DNA of 64,000 nucleotides from Paracentrotus lividus. Taxonomy: Eukaryota > Echinodermata > Echinoidea > Camarodonta > Echinidae. The notes below the pieces were generated by a model. That model did not search any database, had not been told where the DNA came from, and saw nothing but the letters and a program-made list of their open reading frames with translations. Positions within the stretch are counted from its first letter, which is position 1. Every line of letters begins with the position of its first letter. Positions 10,344 through 22,875 of this stretch are shown here, piece after piece. The DNA lies in assembly GCA_940671915.1 (NCBI GenBank), contig CALNVZ010003426.1:11663737-11727736 (forward strand). Reading direction: 5' to 3'. The translations under genes and the position numbers were made by a program.

Positions 10344-11499
10344 CTACAAACACGCATGCAGGGAAAGAAAAATCACACAAGAAAAGGAAAAAACAATAAC
10401 ACTCCAAATTAATGAAAGACATTCGTTCCATGAAAAGGGTTTTCATTATTAATAGAGGAGAAAATCATGCTTTGAAAGAATCACTCAATGAAGTCATGTT
10501 ATCATACAAAATAGAATAAAAGAAACTTTTTAATAACCAGGAACGTTACAATGTAGGACAATATCAATTCCAGTTATTATTCAGAACAGAAATCACCATG
10601 ACAGAGTTAATAAAAAATCAATATAAATAAAACAAACAAAACAAAACAATGAATTCTCATAAACAAACAGATTATTATTTAAATTACAAAACTGATTTAG
10701 TATGAAAATCTTTTGTGTTACAAATGTAAATAACACCTTCAAAAGCCCATTTTCTTATGATTATACAAGAAAAAGACAAAGAGGAAATTTGGAACACCTT
10801 CATATTTATACAGCTCTAGTTCCCTTTAAAAAAAAATATGTAGAAGCTTTAAAGTAAGGATTTTGCATCAACTAAACATTAAATGGGATAAATGATTTTA
10901 CGGACTGCATTTTTAAAAAAATGTTCAGATATCTCGTCAGTTAAAAAGATTTGAAAACAGGATCAGTAAAAATTGATCATTTTACTCATTATCAAAAAGA
11001 AACCTTGTTTTTATTGCCTGTCACAGCTTATTGAGAATAAATCTAGCAGAGCATTATCTAAGTCACAACCGAAAGGATCGTACACCTTTAACCCTTTAGC
11101 ACCTAAACCGCCTGAGTCTGCCCCTCAGCTTACTCACTAAACCGCCCAAAACCGCCCCTGTCTTGAGCACGCTATAGTCAAGATAGTATAAAAAATATGT
11201 GATGAAACATGCCCATAATTGTTGTGGATTACCCATTGGATGTGTGGTGTCCGATTCTGTGCTAAAAAGTATGCTTTAAGAGTAATTCTTATTGAAAAAA
11301 CCTGATTGAAACACAGCGAAACCCCTTTCCGCTATTGAGTAAACTGACACTTTTTTACGCAGTCTCTAGGTGCTAAAGGGTTAAACAAATTCTCAGCCCC
11401 TTAAAGGAAGCTTTCTAGTGTCAATTAAAAAGGTCAGGGAATACTCCGCCATCATACAACACTAGATATGAATTTTAGCTGAATGATCTGAGGACACAC

Positions 11500-11760
11500 G
11501 GTGGTCTTCTTAGAGTAGAAAATTTTGTCTCCGCGACGGATAAAAAGTATTAGAGAAGTCTCCGATATCGCAGAGACGTCTTGGAGATGGATTTGGGACT
11601 ACTTCAGACTTAGTTTTTTGTAAATTGTCTTGGAGACGTCTCCGCAATATCGGAGACGTCTCTGCAATATCGAAGACGTCTCTAATACTTTTTATCCGTT
11701 GCGGAGACGAAATTTTCTATTCTGTCGCAGAGACGTCTCCGCGAAGTGAGATACCACCCT
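11500..11760. mobile_element. AGACGTCT-rich foldback, copy 1
   Basis: A foldback with GTAGAAAATTTTGTCTCCGC near the left and its complement near the right, and AGACGTCT motifs repeated on both sides of the centre. The right end GTGAGATACCACCCT matches the ends of the copies at 16.8 and 47.7 kb; the left end is more diverged. Confidence 0.6.
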
Positions 11761-12174
11761 AAATCTGTCCCAGCTAAGTGCTTTCCTCAATACATGTGGT
11801 ACTCCTACATTTTCCCATTGTTTAATTTCAACAAAGTTCCTTTTCCTTGCATGATATCTGTACAAAACATTTCAGTCTGCAACACGCAGACTCTCTAATT
11901 ACTTCTATCCTCAACTGCATTTATCTAGCCTTGCTATTTGTGATGGATGACAACATTTGTTGTTGTGATGCACATGCATGATGTCAGCCACTAAGTGGGT
12001 GTTTGTAATTTGTGAGAATGTGATAGAAATAATTTCCAGACTAAATATATCTAGAGAAGAGTAGTCTGGCCAGTTCATGGTATGTATGTAGTCATACCCA
12101 AAAAATGTTGATCCTCAACCCCAGTTGGACAAAATAGTATAGTGCCCAGATACTGCTCGTTATTCTGAAGGTAT

Positions 12175-12335
12175 CGTCTGTTGGGAGCCAGAAGGGCATT
12201 ATTGCATCTTATAGATGTTCCGTTGAGAGCCAGAAGGGCGCTATGACTGTACAAAGGCAATGGAAATAGCGCCCTTCTGGCTCCCAATGGAACATCCTTG
12301 ATCTGTAATAGCGCCCTTCTGGCTCCAAGCCGACT
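12175..12335. mobile_element. Foldback with GAGCCAGAAGGGCGC units, copy 1
   Basis: Two roughly 42-base units containing GAGCCAGAAGGGCG are followed by two inverted units (CGCCCTTCTGGCTC), giving a 160-bp hairpin. Copies at 18.7 and 32.2 kb share the layout. Open frames here (RALLALNGTS) only reflect the repeated units. Confidence 0.65.
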
Positions 12336-12584
12336 GTATATTCTTTACCTCAGGGTTCATCCGAAAACTAAAATAGGGCTCATTCATTTTAACATTTATT
12401 GCAATAATCTTGACATCATTTTTCTGAAAATGAAGTTGGGTTCTATATTCAAAAGGTTTGATTCCACATAAATTAAGGTCTGTAAGTCTGAAATGGAAAA
12501 GTGTTGGGGTCATTTCATTTCTCTTCATTTTTTATATTATGGGAGTTAAAGAAAAACCTTCCTTGAGAAATACTCCCATGAAGC

Positions 12585-13068
12585 TTAAAGGGGGAGTTCA
12601 CCCTGGAACTTTATTGGTTTAAAAAATGCAGAAAAATGAAAGAAAAACATGACTGAAAGTTTAAAAAAAATCAACCAAAAAATAGCGAAGTTAGTTTTGA
12701 TTCTTTGACGTCACGTGCGAGCAACTCTCCCATGTGTTGTGTATGCAAATTCCATAAATTTGTCTCTTTTCATGGTTCTTGATAAAGGAATGGGTCAATC
12801 TGATAGAGGCATGTATATTCACATAATGTTTTATGATGTATCGACTGCACAGGTGAAATAATTAATTTTCTTCTGAAAAAATGACACTTTATGGAATTTA
12901 CACTACATAACACATAGGAGAACTGCTGACGTCACAAAATCAAAACTTTAAATATTCATAACTTAGTTATTTTTTGGTCGATTTTCTCCAAACCTTCACT
13001 CATATTTTGCTTTTATGTTCCTGCATTTTTTAAAACCATTTTAACCCCAGGGTGAACTTTCCCTTTAA
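12585..13068 (+). mobile_element. TTAA-flanked palindromic MITE, copy 2
   Basis: TTAA at both borders, termini TTAAAGGGGGAGTTCACCC and inverted GGGTGAACTTTCCCTTTAA. The centre has the same orientation as copy 1, and indels separate the two. Confidence 0.7.
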
Positions 13069-13474
13069 TAACATTCACAGGATACTGTTCATATTTTTAT
13101 TTTTATTTTATTTTTTTTTTGACTAACAAACTCTGTCTTCTACTTCTTCTTCTTTTGTAACCCGTAATTCACTTTCGGATTAATGAACGGAGAATCGAAC
13201 CATCAAATTAAAGGAAAGTAGAAATAAAAAAAACTTTTAGATTAACAAGATTTATACCCCTGAAACATGAAGTACAGATCATCTGCGAAAAAGCCATAAC
13301 TCTTTGAAAATTAATACGAGTCAAATTATTGTTGATGCAACCTAATGAAAACACCATATTTTCTTATCCACTCAAATTTCCCCCTCTTTTGCTCCTTTTT
13401 TCTCTCTATTGCTCATTCCCATTTCTCTCCATTTTCTCTATACCAAAACACTCCATATTCCTCTGTATTTTAGG

Positions 13475-13479
<5 letters not shown>

Positions 13480-13515
<36 letters not shown>
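13480..13515. repeat. CT microsatellite after a C run
   Basis: A C run followed by uninterrupted CT dinucleotides. The open frame across it is low-complexity. Confidence 0.8.
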
Positions 13516-13518
<3 letters not shown>

Positions 13519-15328
13519 ATAAACTTATGTGTAACCAGTTTTTAAGTTTATATTGATTGGGACGTAACTGGAACAATAAAGCTAAACTGTTAAAATTTCA
13601 TTAAAACAAAAAGAGCAACATACTCTTTACATTATTACATCGCAACAACCCACATCACATGAACAGAAAAATTATATCATAGAGTATCGAGTCGCTAAAT
13701 AAATACTAGAAGCAGCATGTAAATGTTTTACTGGTCATTGCTTAAGTGTATGGGATGAGCATGTGCTCGTAGTTTCTATGTATATTCCATCTGCCCATGT
13801 CACTGTGTGTTATGTTGCTAGCCAAGGCCAGCATAACATAGAATTGTGTTTCCTGTGCCTTATCGAATGCAGAGCTATCAGGGGAAGATGTGAATATAGC
13901 CACATTGTAAACCATTCATTGTCAACCTAAGGATTACGATATCACTGCTTTACAGATTGAGCCACACAATAAATGTTTCAAGCACATGGAGTTTTTAAAG
14001 CACATAATACGTCAGGGTCTCTAAAAATATTCGATTTAATCTCAAAGAGGAAATTTAGAGAATACTCTTTAGCACATTAAATGTGGGGTCTATATCCCTA
14101 TATTGGTTTCTCAGGTGGGTCAGGGAGAAGGAGGACGCTTATTCTGTTCCAGAGCACACCAAATATAAAGAGAAGGATAATTAGGGAAACAGAGGTCGAA
14201 AATATTGAGTGAAGGAGGAAGAACAAGAAGATGGAGAGAAGGAGAGAAATAGGAAACTGGTTTTGTGAACAGACAGATTTCTACATTTAATGAAAGAGAG
14301 TGAGAAAGAAAGAAGAAATACTTTAATTGGTTATTTTTTCTGTGGATTTATTTTCGTGAATTTTGTAAGTCTGTCTTCCCCAAAAAATTTCCACTTAAAT
14401 ACAAGGCTTTTTCAGCAAAAAAAAAACATCCTAAAAATATGAAATTATTCACTCTCGAATTTTCCAAACTAGTGCCAAATCACACACACACAAAAATATC
14501 TTAACATGAATATATTGGCTTTCCAGAAGCAGAGTGAGAGAGAGTGTACACATGTTTTGATTCAGAGAAGGTGAGCAAAAAAAAAAAAGACAGGGATGTG
14601 AGAGGAAGGACAAGACAAATATAAACATAAATACGGAAGGAATGAAAACTATAAAGAAAGAAGTAAAATATGTAAGGAGAGAGACAGGAAGGGAGAAGGG
14701 AGAAGGGAGAAAGAGCTAAATAGATAGAAAACAGAGGAATTGGGAAGCACAGGAAACAATATTCTAGTTTACTCTGGCCATGACTGAATGACAGGCATAG
14801 CTGGCATTCTTTAAGTACAAGGGCTAAAGAAGCTTTTGCATCCATCAGGGTATCATGATAGCATAGCCGCATCTTGGACAAATTATAGGATCTCGATGGG
14901 TATAGGGAAAGAGAAGGTTTGGCCCGTCTGTGTTCACACTTTACCACAACAGAAAACCACAGTTTAAAGGGATATCACTTTTCCATACTCCAGAGACTCT
15001 CCAGGTTTAATTCAACGTACAATAATCATAAACTGAGCAAAATAAACTCGAGAAATTATCATGGTGCTTAATACTATTATATAACAAGCTTGAAAAGATA
15101 CAGAAATGTAACATTTTAGGAGTGTACTAGGCTATCATGTTTGTCATTGTTATAAAGTGGTTTTAAAAGTTTCTAGTACTGAATTAAAAGTCTCTTGTAC
15201 AGTGCATCACAGAAAAAAGTAAACCTAACTTTGAGAGCCTCAAGTTAAAATTTTATAGCTAAATATAAACTTTTTTATTTCATGATAAAGAGTAACTCAT
15301 TTTCTATTTAATGATACCAAACTTATAC

Positions 15329-15346
15329 CTGTGTTGTGATGGATGG
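15329..15346 (-). CDS. Possible 18-base phase-0 microexon
   Basis: Between coding exon 3 and the 10.3 kb exon, the minus strand has TGCTCAG, then 18 bases, then GTATAAG. This would encode PSITTQ in frame 0-0, a small Ser/Thr-rich insert compatible with both neighbours. The splice signals are reasonable, but such short motifs occur by chance across a 15 kb intron. Confidence 0.2.
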
Positions 15347-15990
15347 CTGAGCACTTGGGATTTAAAAAACATCAAAATTCAAATGTTTCATGTTTAAGGA
15401 GAAGCAGCCCTTGCATTTCAATAGACCAAGGAATCCATTGACCCTTATGAATGGACTTAGGAAGGCTGACCTTACACAAAAAAATAAATGAATAGAAAGC
15501 AAGGATTGCTTCCGATAAAACTCGGAACACTTTGTTTTTGACTAAATTTTTTTTAGAACTCAAGTGGTCAGTCATCCTTGACAGTTACTTAGTACAGGTA
15601 TGATTTTGGTATCACTGGATAGAATATGAGTTACTCTTTGATATGATATAAAAATCAATGACACATAAGAAATACAATTTTAATACGAGACTCTCAAATT
15701 TGGGTTTACTTTTATCTGGGACGCACTGTATAGAAGTAGACTGATAGGGCCTACCAATAAAAATTACCCTTCAAAATATAACAAAAAGATAGAGCAAGGT
15801 GAGGGGTTGTTTTATGTGTTGTGGATGGAACAGATGCATAAATAGTAGGCCCCCTATAATAATGTCCTACAAACAATATACACCAGTGGGTCTAATCCTG
15901 CTGAGTATGTGTGTCATATATTTCCATAGGCCTCAAATAAACACAGCACATCGTTAAAGGAGCATTTCAATCAAAATTGATTGCATTTCA

Positions 15991-16123
15991 CAGGAGCGGA
16001 TCCAAGAAAATTGAATTGAATGCATTTCGGGGGCCCAATTGTCTGGGGACAAAAGCGGCTCTATTATATTTACGCATGGGCCCGGTAAGTTCAATGTGTG
16101 ACTTCGGTCTGCGTCCGCTACTG
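15991..16123. mobile_element. hAT-like MITE with CAGGAGCGGATCC ends
   Basis: CAGGAGCGGATCCA at the left is mirrored by TGCGTCCGCTACTG at the right, giving imperfect inverted ends of the CAGTGGCGGATCCA type seen in hAT-like elements. It is 133 bp and non-coding. No clean 8-bp target duplication is visible. Confidence 0.45.
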
Positions 16124-16312
16124 TTTCAAAGAAAAGTAGTCAATCAGAGAATCATGGGAAGGATAGTTGTATTGGTCATAGTAGTGGGTCTTTAATATCC
16201 CCAGACTCAAAACATTCTGTGCCTGCCAACATCTACTTTTCGTCAATGGGTGCCTTCCATCTGACTTGTTGCCTGTGTTATGTTGACCTGTGCTATTGCA
16301 TATCAGGTATCA

Positions 16313-16807
16313 TTAAAGGGGAATTTCACCCTGGAATTTTATTGGTTGTAAAAAAATGCAGAAAAATAAAATAAAAATATGAATGAAAGTTTGAAGAAAA
16401 TCGACCAAAAATAGCGAAGTTATGAATATTGAAAGTTTTGACTCTGTGACGTCACGTGCGAGCTGCCCTCCTATGTGTTATGTTATGTAAATTCCATAAA
16501 GTATCATTTTTTTCAGAAGAATATTAATTTTTTCACATGTGCTGTCGATATATCATCAAACCTATGTTTATATACATGCCTCTATCAAATTGACCTATTA
16601 CTTTATCAAGAACCATGAAGAAAAGACAAATTTATGGAATTTACATACACAACACATGGGATAGCTGCTCGCATGTGACGTCACAGAATCAAAACTTTAA
16701 ATATTCATAACTTCACTCTTTTATGATTTAACTTTCACTAACATTTTTATATTATTCTTCTGCATTTTTTAAAACCAATAAAATTCCAGGGTGAACGTTC
16801 CCTTTAA
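16313..16807 (-). mobile_element. TTAA-flanked palindromic MITE, copy 3
   Basis: TTAA borders with TTAAAGGGGAATTTCACCC and inverted GGGTGAACGTTCCCTTTAA ends. The central segment is reversed relative to copies 1 and 2, so this copy sits in the opposite orientation. Its right border abuts the AGACGTCT element that begins at 16,810. Confidence 0.68.
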
Positions 16808-16809
16808 AG

Positions 16810-17217
16810 GTGGTATCTCACCCGAGGAGACGTCTCAGAGGCGGGCAAAATCTAATACACATGGACATGTTAGTTTTTCCAGCCACTCGTGTGATATCTT
16901 CGAAGTGGAGCAGAGATGCCAACACGTTATGGAATAATTATAACATTAGAAATTAGAACGTGAATAACGCAAATAGTTAAAACAGCTGAAACAAATGTCT
17001 TGACAACAAGATAAGGAAAACCTTTGATTTGAACGCATTCCCAAAATTGAATGACGGAGCAAAATGTTATTATCCATGCTTTCTCTAGTGAGAAGTCATT
17101 TGTTTTGGGTGTTCTAACTATTTGCGTTATTCATGTTCTAAGTTTTAATTATTCTGTAACGTTTTGGCATCTCTGGATGGAGTCGCAAACTATTCTGAAG
17201 GCAGGTGAGATACTACC
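16810..17217. mobile_element. AGACGTCT element, copy 2
   Basis: The left end GGTGGTATCTCACC is mirrored by GGTGAGATACTACC at 17,204 to 17,217, and GAGACGTCTC lies just inside the left end. The centre is AT-rich. The open frame at 17,051 to 17,236 crosses the right terminus and is not taken as a gene. Confidence 0.55.
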
Positions 17218-18722
17218 ATTAGTTATCACATGTTGATATCCTGCAAAGTCTGTCTTTACCTTAGGGCCAACTAGGAAGAATGTATGATATATGACTTATT
17301 ACGCTCAATATATTTGTATAGTTATTATTATTAAGCATTCTGTGGTGACAAGTAAATTTTGGCACTGTCGTCTCTTATTAAAACGTCTTGTGTCAAAAAC
17401 TTTTTCTTCAATGAGACGGCCGTTCGTCTAACATATCATTTGTGTTATGTTGACCCATGGTACCGCTATCATGTATCATTTAGCAATATGTCATGCAACG
17501 GTCTTCCTTCCCCTAAGCTAACAGGAAACTGCATCTCAAAGGCATGTAGCCTATGCTGCGAGCAAGATGCAGAACCCATTCATCTAGTCCTCAAACCTAT
17601 CTATCTCAACGCCCTTCTATGAGTAGTAAGCTGCACAAAGCCTCTGCATGGATGAATGTTTAACCCTTTCGTTTACCAGGCACTTTTTCCTAAAAACTGG
17701 ATTCTCTCACTTCATTTCAAATGTTCAAAAAGATAACTCAAGCAATACCCCAAGTGTTTGCATCCACGCAAAAACTACCGTTCCCAGCTTTCCAATGGTG
17801 CATAACTCAACTATAGAGGGTGCTTTCTTGCAAAATGGCAATAAAGTCAATTTCCCTTATCACCAGTGTTCCATGGTGCCAAAAGGCGACCATGGTAATG
17901 AGAGGGTTAAATCATTTCAATGTTATCGTTTGCTGATAATAGATGTAACTGATAGCGATATTTCGTAGAAAGATGTTGTATCTTTGTAAGCAAACCAAAA
18001 AGCAGCATCATATTTTACTCTTTGTTGAGGAATACCTCTTACTAGCTCTTCATTGACAAAGAGTTTTAGACAAATCAGAACCACAATGTGCAGTTTCCTC
18101 TCAAGGTTGATTGCTCTCTATCACAATAATCTATCAAAATAAATGTTCACCATTGCTAGCATCTAGCATCTGCTCCATGCATCTTATTCACTCTTTATAT
18201 CATCTATTTTTTCAATGACAGAAATAAACTTTGAGTTTGAATGAAATATGGTGGCAGCGGTGGGATATTCATCTCTTTTTTAATTCTTTCTCCTTTTTTT
18301 AGAAAAAGGCTTCAAAAGAAAAGGTCTAATAATATAAAAATTCATCTCTTGTGTTACACAGCCTTGACATGTATTTCTCTTATGTGATTTTGGGGTGGTT
18401 CACTGATTTGTAGCACATAAGATTCAATAAGAAGACCACTGATTTTCTGTCTTTGTCTGAACTCAATCTAATCACATATTTTAACAATCAAATTTTTTTT
18501 TAATACCTGTGCTTGAGGATATCAAAAACAGCAGTATACTGATAAGATCAAGTTTGGAGACAAATTTCCATCTTTCATATTTCTTTTCATATTATTTGAA
18601 TATCAAAAGATGAAAGACCTTTTTTGATGCTACCATATAACGTGGTATAAAGCAAAGAGTTAAACCTTTAAGGATGTATCTTACACAAAATCTTCTTGAA
18701 TAAATTCAACACAACAATATCT

Positions 18723-18893
18723 CGTCGGCTGAGAGCCAGAAGGGCGCTATTACAGATCAAAGATGTTCCGTTGAGAGCCAGAAGGGCGCTATTACCAATG
18801 ACTTTGAACAGCAATAGCGCCCTTTTGGTTCTCAACGGAACATCTTTAATATGCAATAACGCCCTTCTGGCTCTCAACAGACGATCTTATCTG
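18723..18893. mobile_element. Foldback with GAGCCAGAAGGGCGC units, copy 2
   Basis: The best preserved copy: two direct units with GAGAGCCAGAAGGGCGCTAT, a short centre, then two inverted units ending TTCTGGCTCTCAACAGACG. The two arms encode similar short frames on both strands (RARRALL), as expected for a palindrome. Confidence 0.7.
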
Positions 18894-19837
18894 ACATCAA
18901 GATGTTTAATATGCAGGCAACTTTCACATCCATGGCACTGTTCCTTCAAAGATCTTAGGTTCCTTATGTGCCTGTAAATCAAGCTGGCTCTTGAGGGGTT
19001 AACAGTCTTCCACGTAAAGGTCTTGGGTCATATCCCATCCCATCAATTCACTGTAAGCTAGCGCATAACAGTTGACAGACAAATGTTTCAGTCTGGACTA
19101 CTTAGGCGAGGTGAGAAATTGTTTGTTGAGAACAAAAAGGGCATGAACTGTCCATGAAAGGATATATAAACCGCCTTCTTGCGCTCTGCATATGATAATG
19201 TTTGTTCTGGAGCTGGGTCTACGACACTTTCTCCAGGGAAAATTATTATGACATCTATTCCTAACACTAACTGTATGGCTAACTAAACACCTCACCTAAC
19301 CCTAGAAACTTAAAATAAATTGCTATTGCAACCCTAACCCTACATCTTAGCTGAAAAAAAGCCTGGAGTCAGAACATATAAGCATTGTATGTATGCTGAG
19401 AGCCAGAGGGATGTGACTGAATGCCAAATGAAGTCCATTGACGAGTAAGAGCATACGGTCTTCAAAAATCCAGAAGCTCAGTGTTAAAGCGGGCATAGAT
19501 TGATGGGGCATGTGTGTCTTCCTCGTCACCTGACTCAGTTATACTAAAATGCAACTGCAGCTTTAAAAAAAATACACAAAACACAAAAGGAACTCTTCTA
19601 AGTCTGACCATATAGAGATGAAGCCACTGACTACTATTAGGTGAAATTCGTTCATTTCATGCAGTTGTCCAAAAAAAGAGAAGACATTGATAGCATTAAA
19701 GTAGAATTAAGAAGGCGATCCCAAATAATGAAATATTTACACTAATAGCATCCTTATGACCCTAACTTAACTCTGAGAGACGTTTTAACCCCCCAAAATA
19801 AGTTTAGAATAGTAAATTTAAACGATTTATCCCTAAC

Positions 19838-21123
19838 CCTGGTATCCGTCATCACTCCGGCGATGCGTACTGAGACTAGTGTTCTAGTAGGGTGACGTCA
19901 CGGCCGGGTATTACGGCGATCGAGAAAGTAAACAAAGCTGGCAGCGCAGTTGATTGTGTGTATACACGACAATTATGTAGGAATTTACTTTCGTGTCAGA
20001 ACTTTTATTTTATCGTTATGATATTGTGTGAATGATTTTTAAAAAGAAATGATAATAAAGAAATGTCACATGCCCAAGAATGTCTCTATAGTGTTACAAA
20101 GATCTCATTTGTAGCGTTTTAAGTTGATTTTCCTGCTTGTCTTTCGGGGTTCGTGACACACCGCGAATCAACGTCAAAAGCGAAATGTGTATCATTAGTC
20201 CAGTGCAATCTTTGTGTTCATGTGGCGGGAGAAATCTGTGAAATCGAAAAGATTAGAAGTAGATATCTGGCCGTACCTATATTCCCAATATATTAACTGC
20301 CCTCAAAATGATGCATAGATCTAAATATTTTTTCAAGATAAATAATATGACATTTGAGCGAGATATTCTCACCGGTCAAAACACGTAGCGCCGACGCTAA
20401 TCGTGCTATTTGTCCGTTGTTAAATATTCATCCGCGTGTGATGCGGCGCTTGAAGAAGAAGGGAAAAAAAGAAGAAAAAAACACGTCGCCAGCGGAATTG
20501 GTCTGCGCGCCGCTTCACTTTCATCATCTTCCAAAAAGTCTTCAAAGTCATTATAAAGGTCATTTTGATCTCTAAGTCTTCACTAACTCTAGCCATTCTT
20601 GGCTATTAATTTTGTCAACAACGAGAATCTGAAAGAAAGCCACACAGGTATTGTGCAATCACACTAACACATCAAGCTGCATACAGCGCTAGCGCTCAAC
20701 ACACAGCACACGTTCACACTGTTCAAGGAAGCAGCGCGCGCACGGTGTGTGTTGGACGACCGAGATCTACTTTTACAACTCGTCAGTGGTCACTCTTGTG
20801 TTAAGATAGAAAAAAGTGAACATACGATTAATAACTCATTGTTGACAATCTAATTTCAACATTTAAGAACTTGAAAACCGTTTTTATACTTTTTCTATGT
20901 AGGGAAGTAAAGATTTGTAACATATGATTCTATTTTTTTTTTTTTATATAGCTTCCCCTGCGGCAAAAAAAAAACAATTGGGGTAAAATATACCTTTTTC
21001 CCTTTTCCCCTCCTATAAATGCCCACACATTGGTTTTCATCCGCGCACTCGAATATACCAACACGGCCGTGACGTCACCCCCAGCGTGTACTTCTGTATA
21101 CTAGTCTAATCGGGGATCCTGGG
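19838..21123. mobile_element. Possible old element with diverged inverted ends
   Basis: CCCTGGTATCCG, ACTAGT and GGGTGACGTCACGGCCG at 19,838 to 19,907 are mirrored by CGGCCGTGACGTCACCC, ACTAGT and CCCAGG-complement sequence at 21,064 to 21,123. The interior has higher GC (GCGCGC, AGCGCTAGCGCT) than the intron around it and no long frame. The end match is imperfect. Confidence 0.35.
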
Positions 21124-21531
21124 AGCAGCCTATTTATAACTTCTTTCAAAACCAGAATATCGAGAAGTCAGGGGAGTTTTATGAATGCTATCTGGTATGG
21201 ACATCTTATATAAACTATATAATGGGTGTAGAACCCAAATTTATGGAAATTCATGCCCTTCTTATATCAACTTTAACAATTATTTGCCATGCAACACCCA
21301 CTTATTAGGGTTAGGTCTGTGGAATCTTAACATTGCCTGTAACAGCATTTCATAGTTTTTAATTAGTGAAACCAAGCTGGCGTTCCATACTTCAAATTTA
21401 TGCGATTGTAAATCACGTTACCTTGGCAACAATACCAAGAAAATGAAAGTTATCTTGAAGTTACTCCTGATCCTCTAAACTTCAATAGAAGTGATGAGGA
21501 GAAAGAAGGAGTAGTCTCGGAAGAATTTAAC

Positions 21532-21626
21532 GTTAACCTGTTTAAGACAAGCTGATTTGGCTACAACACACATTTCCCATAGACCTCAGCCCGAATATAT
21601 TCAGGCTCAGTCCCCAACGGGTTAAC
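21532..21626. mobile_element. 95-bp palindromic element with GTTAACC ends
   Basis: It begins GTTAACCTGTTT and ends AACGGGTTAAC, with ACAAGCTGATTTGG and CCCGAATATATTCAGG inside. It matters because the same element at 38.1/40.4 kb is split by a large insertion, so this copy shows the empty site. Confidence 0.65.
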
Positions 21627-22808
21627 ACAGATATCATGTTTTCACCAAGAAATGGTCTGCCTATGATGTAGCTGGCACAGTGGCAAGCATAAATCTGATG
21701 TTAGAGTTAACTTTGTTAAAGATGAATTATCATACAGTACGCAGCGCACAGTCACTGCACAGTACTGTACGATAGGTCTAAGTGCAGAAATAGTCTACGG
21801 TTTTAAATGTAATGATAAATGTTCCTGCAGGGTGGATAACCTGTGCTTGCTATTTTGAACTCTTACAGACTCTTACATGACAGACAAATTTTAGATATTT
21901 GGTTTGTCTGCTAACAGCCATCACATGTTTTCGGTTTTTCCTAATACACGTGCGGGTATGTGGATCTTCTCCGTCACGGGGCACATTGTTGATTTTTGTC
22001 TATATTGCATTCCTAAATTTAGGGAATCATAATTCTTTATCGGAATAAGATATTACTCCCTTCTTTTTACAGCATCATTCACATGCATGTACATGTAGGT
22101 AGTTTTTAGAAAAATTACAGTCATCAATGTTTTATACAACTATTTATTTTAAAAATTATTGAAAAAAAGAAGAAAAAACATTTCATCATCAAAACTTTAA
22201 ATGTTTTCGATTTCAGTCTGATTTCAAAATAGCACAAGCTTTGAGACAATTTAATACTCTTTATTATGACAACAAATTGAGTGTGTTTAGAAAATGAATC
22301 CTGCTATTTCTATTCAAAATATAATTTTTTGTAAAATGGGCACTCTTCTTTGTCACCCCCGATTGTAGGGACCTCATGCAGCAGAGATGCACCGGCAGAC
22401 GTTTAGTTTGGTAAATGTGGGGTTCTTTCTCATGTTTTCCAATACACAGCTGCTGGTACCTCATTTATGTACCTCATCAAAAGCCAGCTAGCTACCTGAC
22501 TAGTAGGGTTGATGCATGAAAAGGCTTTCTTTACACAAAGACAACACAGGGAGAAAGTTTTTGGCCATGCTAAAGTCTATCAGTTTCATCTCCATCAAAT
22601 TGCTGGACAATGGCCAGTCCATAGAACTCTTTACTGTCGCATAGTTGCGGTAAGTTGCCTGATTCCCAAGACCCTGGATACGATGTCTCCTACATGCCGC
22701 TGATTGAATGATCGTAAATGTGTACGCTAGTAATTAATTCAGGAGCTTTTGTGAGGCAGTTCAGCGGCGTGTCTAATTATTGCTGCCCCTTGCTGTAACT
22801 ATAGCTCA

Positions 22809-22875
22809 TTAATCTTCATCCGCTCTATCTCTCTCCCTCTCTTCGTTAACACGTATCCCTGAACTTTCATCATCT
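22809..22875 (-). CDS. Possible alternative terminal exon of the caldesmon-like gene
   Basis: A textbook acceptor (CTTTCCTTTCCTCAG, border at 22,875/22,876) precedes an open frame that starts with one base, the phase needed to follow exon 2. It reads DDESSGIRVNEERERDRADE, then D and a TAA stop. If used instead of exon 3 it would end the protein after about 80 residues. It cannot follow exon 3, whose phase is 0 (TGA would come at once). The charged composition fits the gene, but this is a short purine-rich stretch and could be chance. There is no transcript evidence. Confidence 0.25.

Noticed and set aside
13125..13165. KEEEVED-like stretch considered as another caldesmon-like exon
   Set aside because: No usable acceptor and donor pair around it; simple CTT repeat.
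18668..18977. Frames with RARRALL and RALLALNGTS on both strands, similar to one at 12.1 to 12.3 kb
   Set aside because: Similarity comes from the palindromic GAGCCAGAAGGGCGC units, which encode alike on both strands; not a protein family.
20354..20575. 73-codon plus frame with KKKGKKEEK
   Set aside because: An A-rich low-complexity segment inside the possible 19.8 to 21.1 kb element; no splice context.
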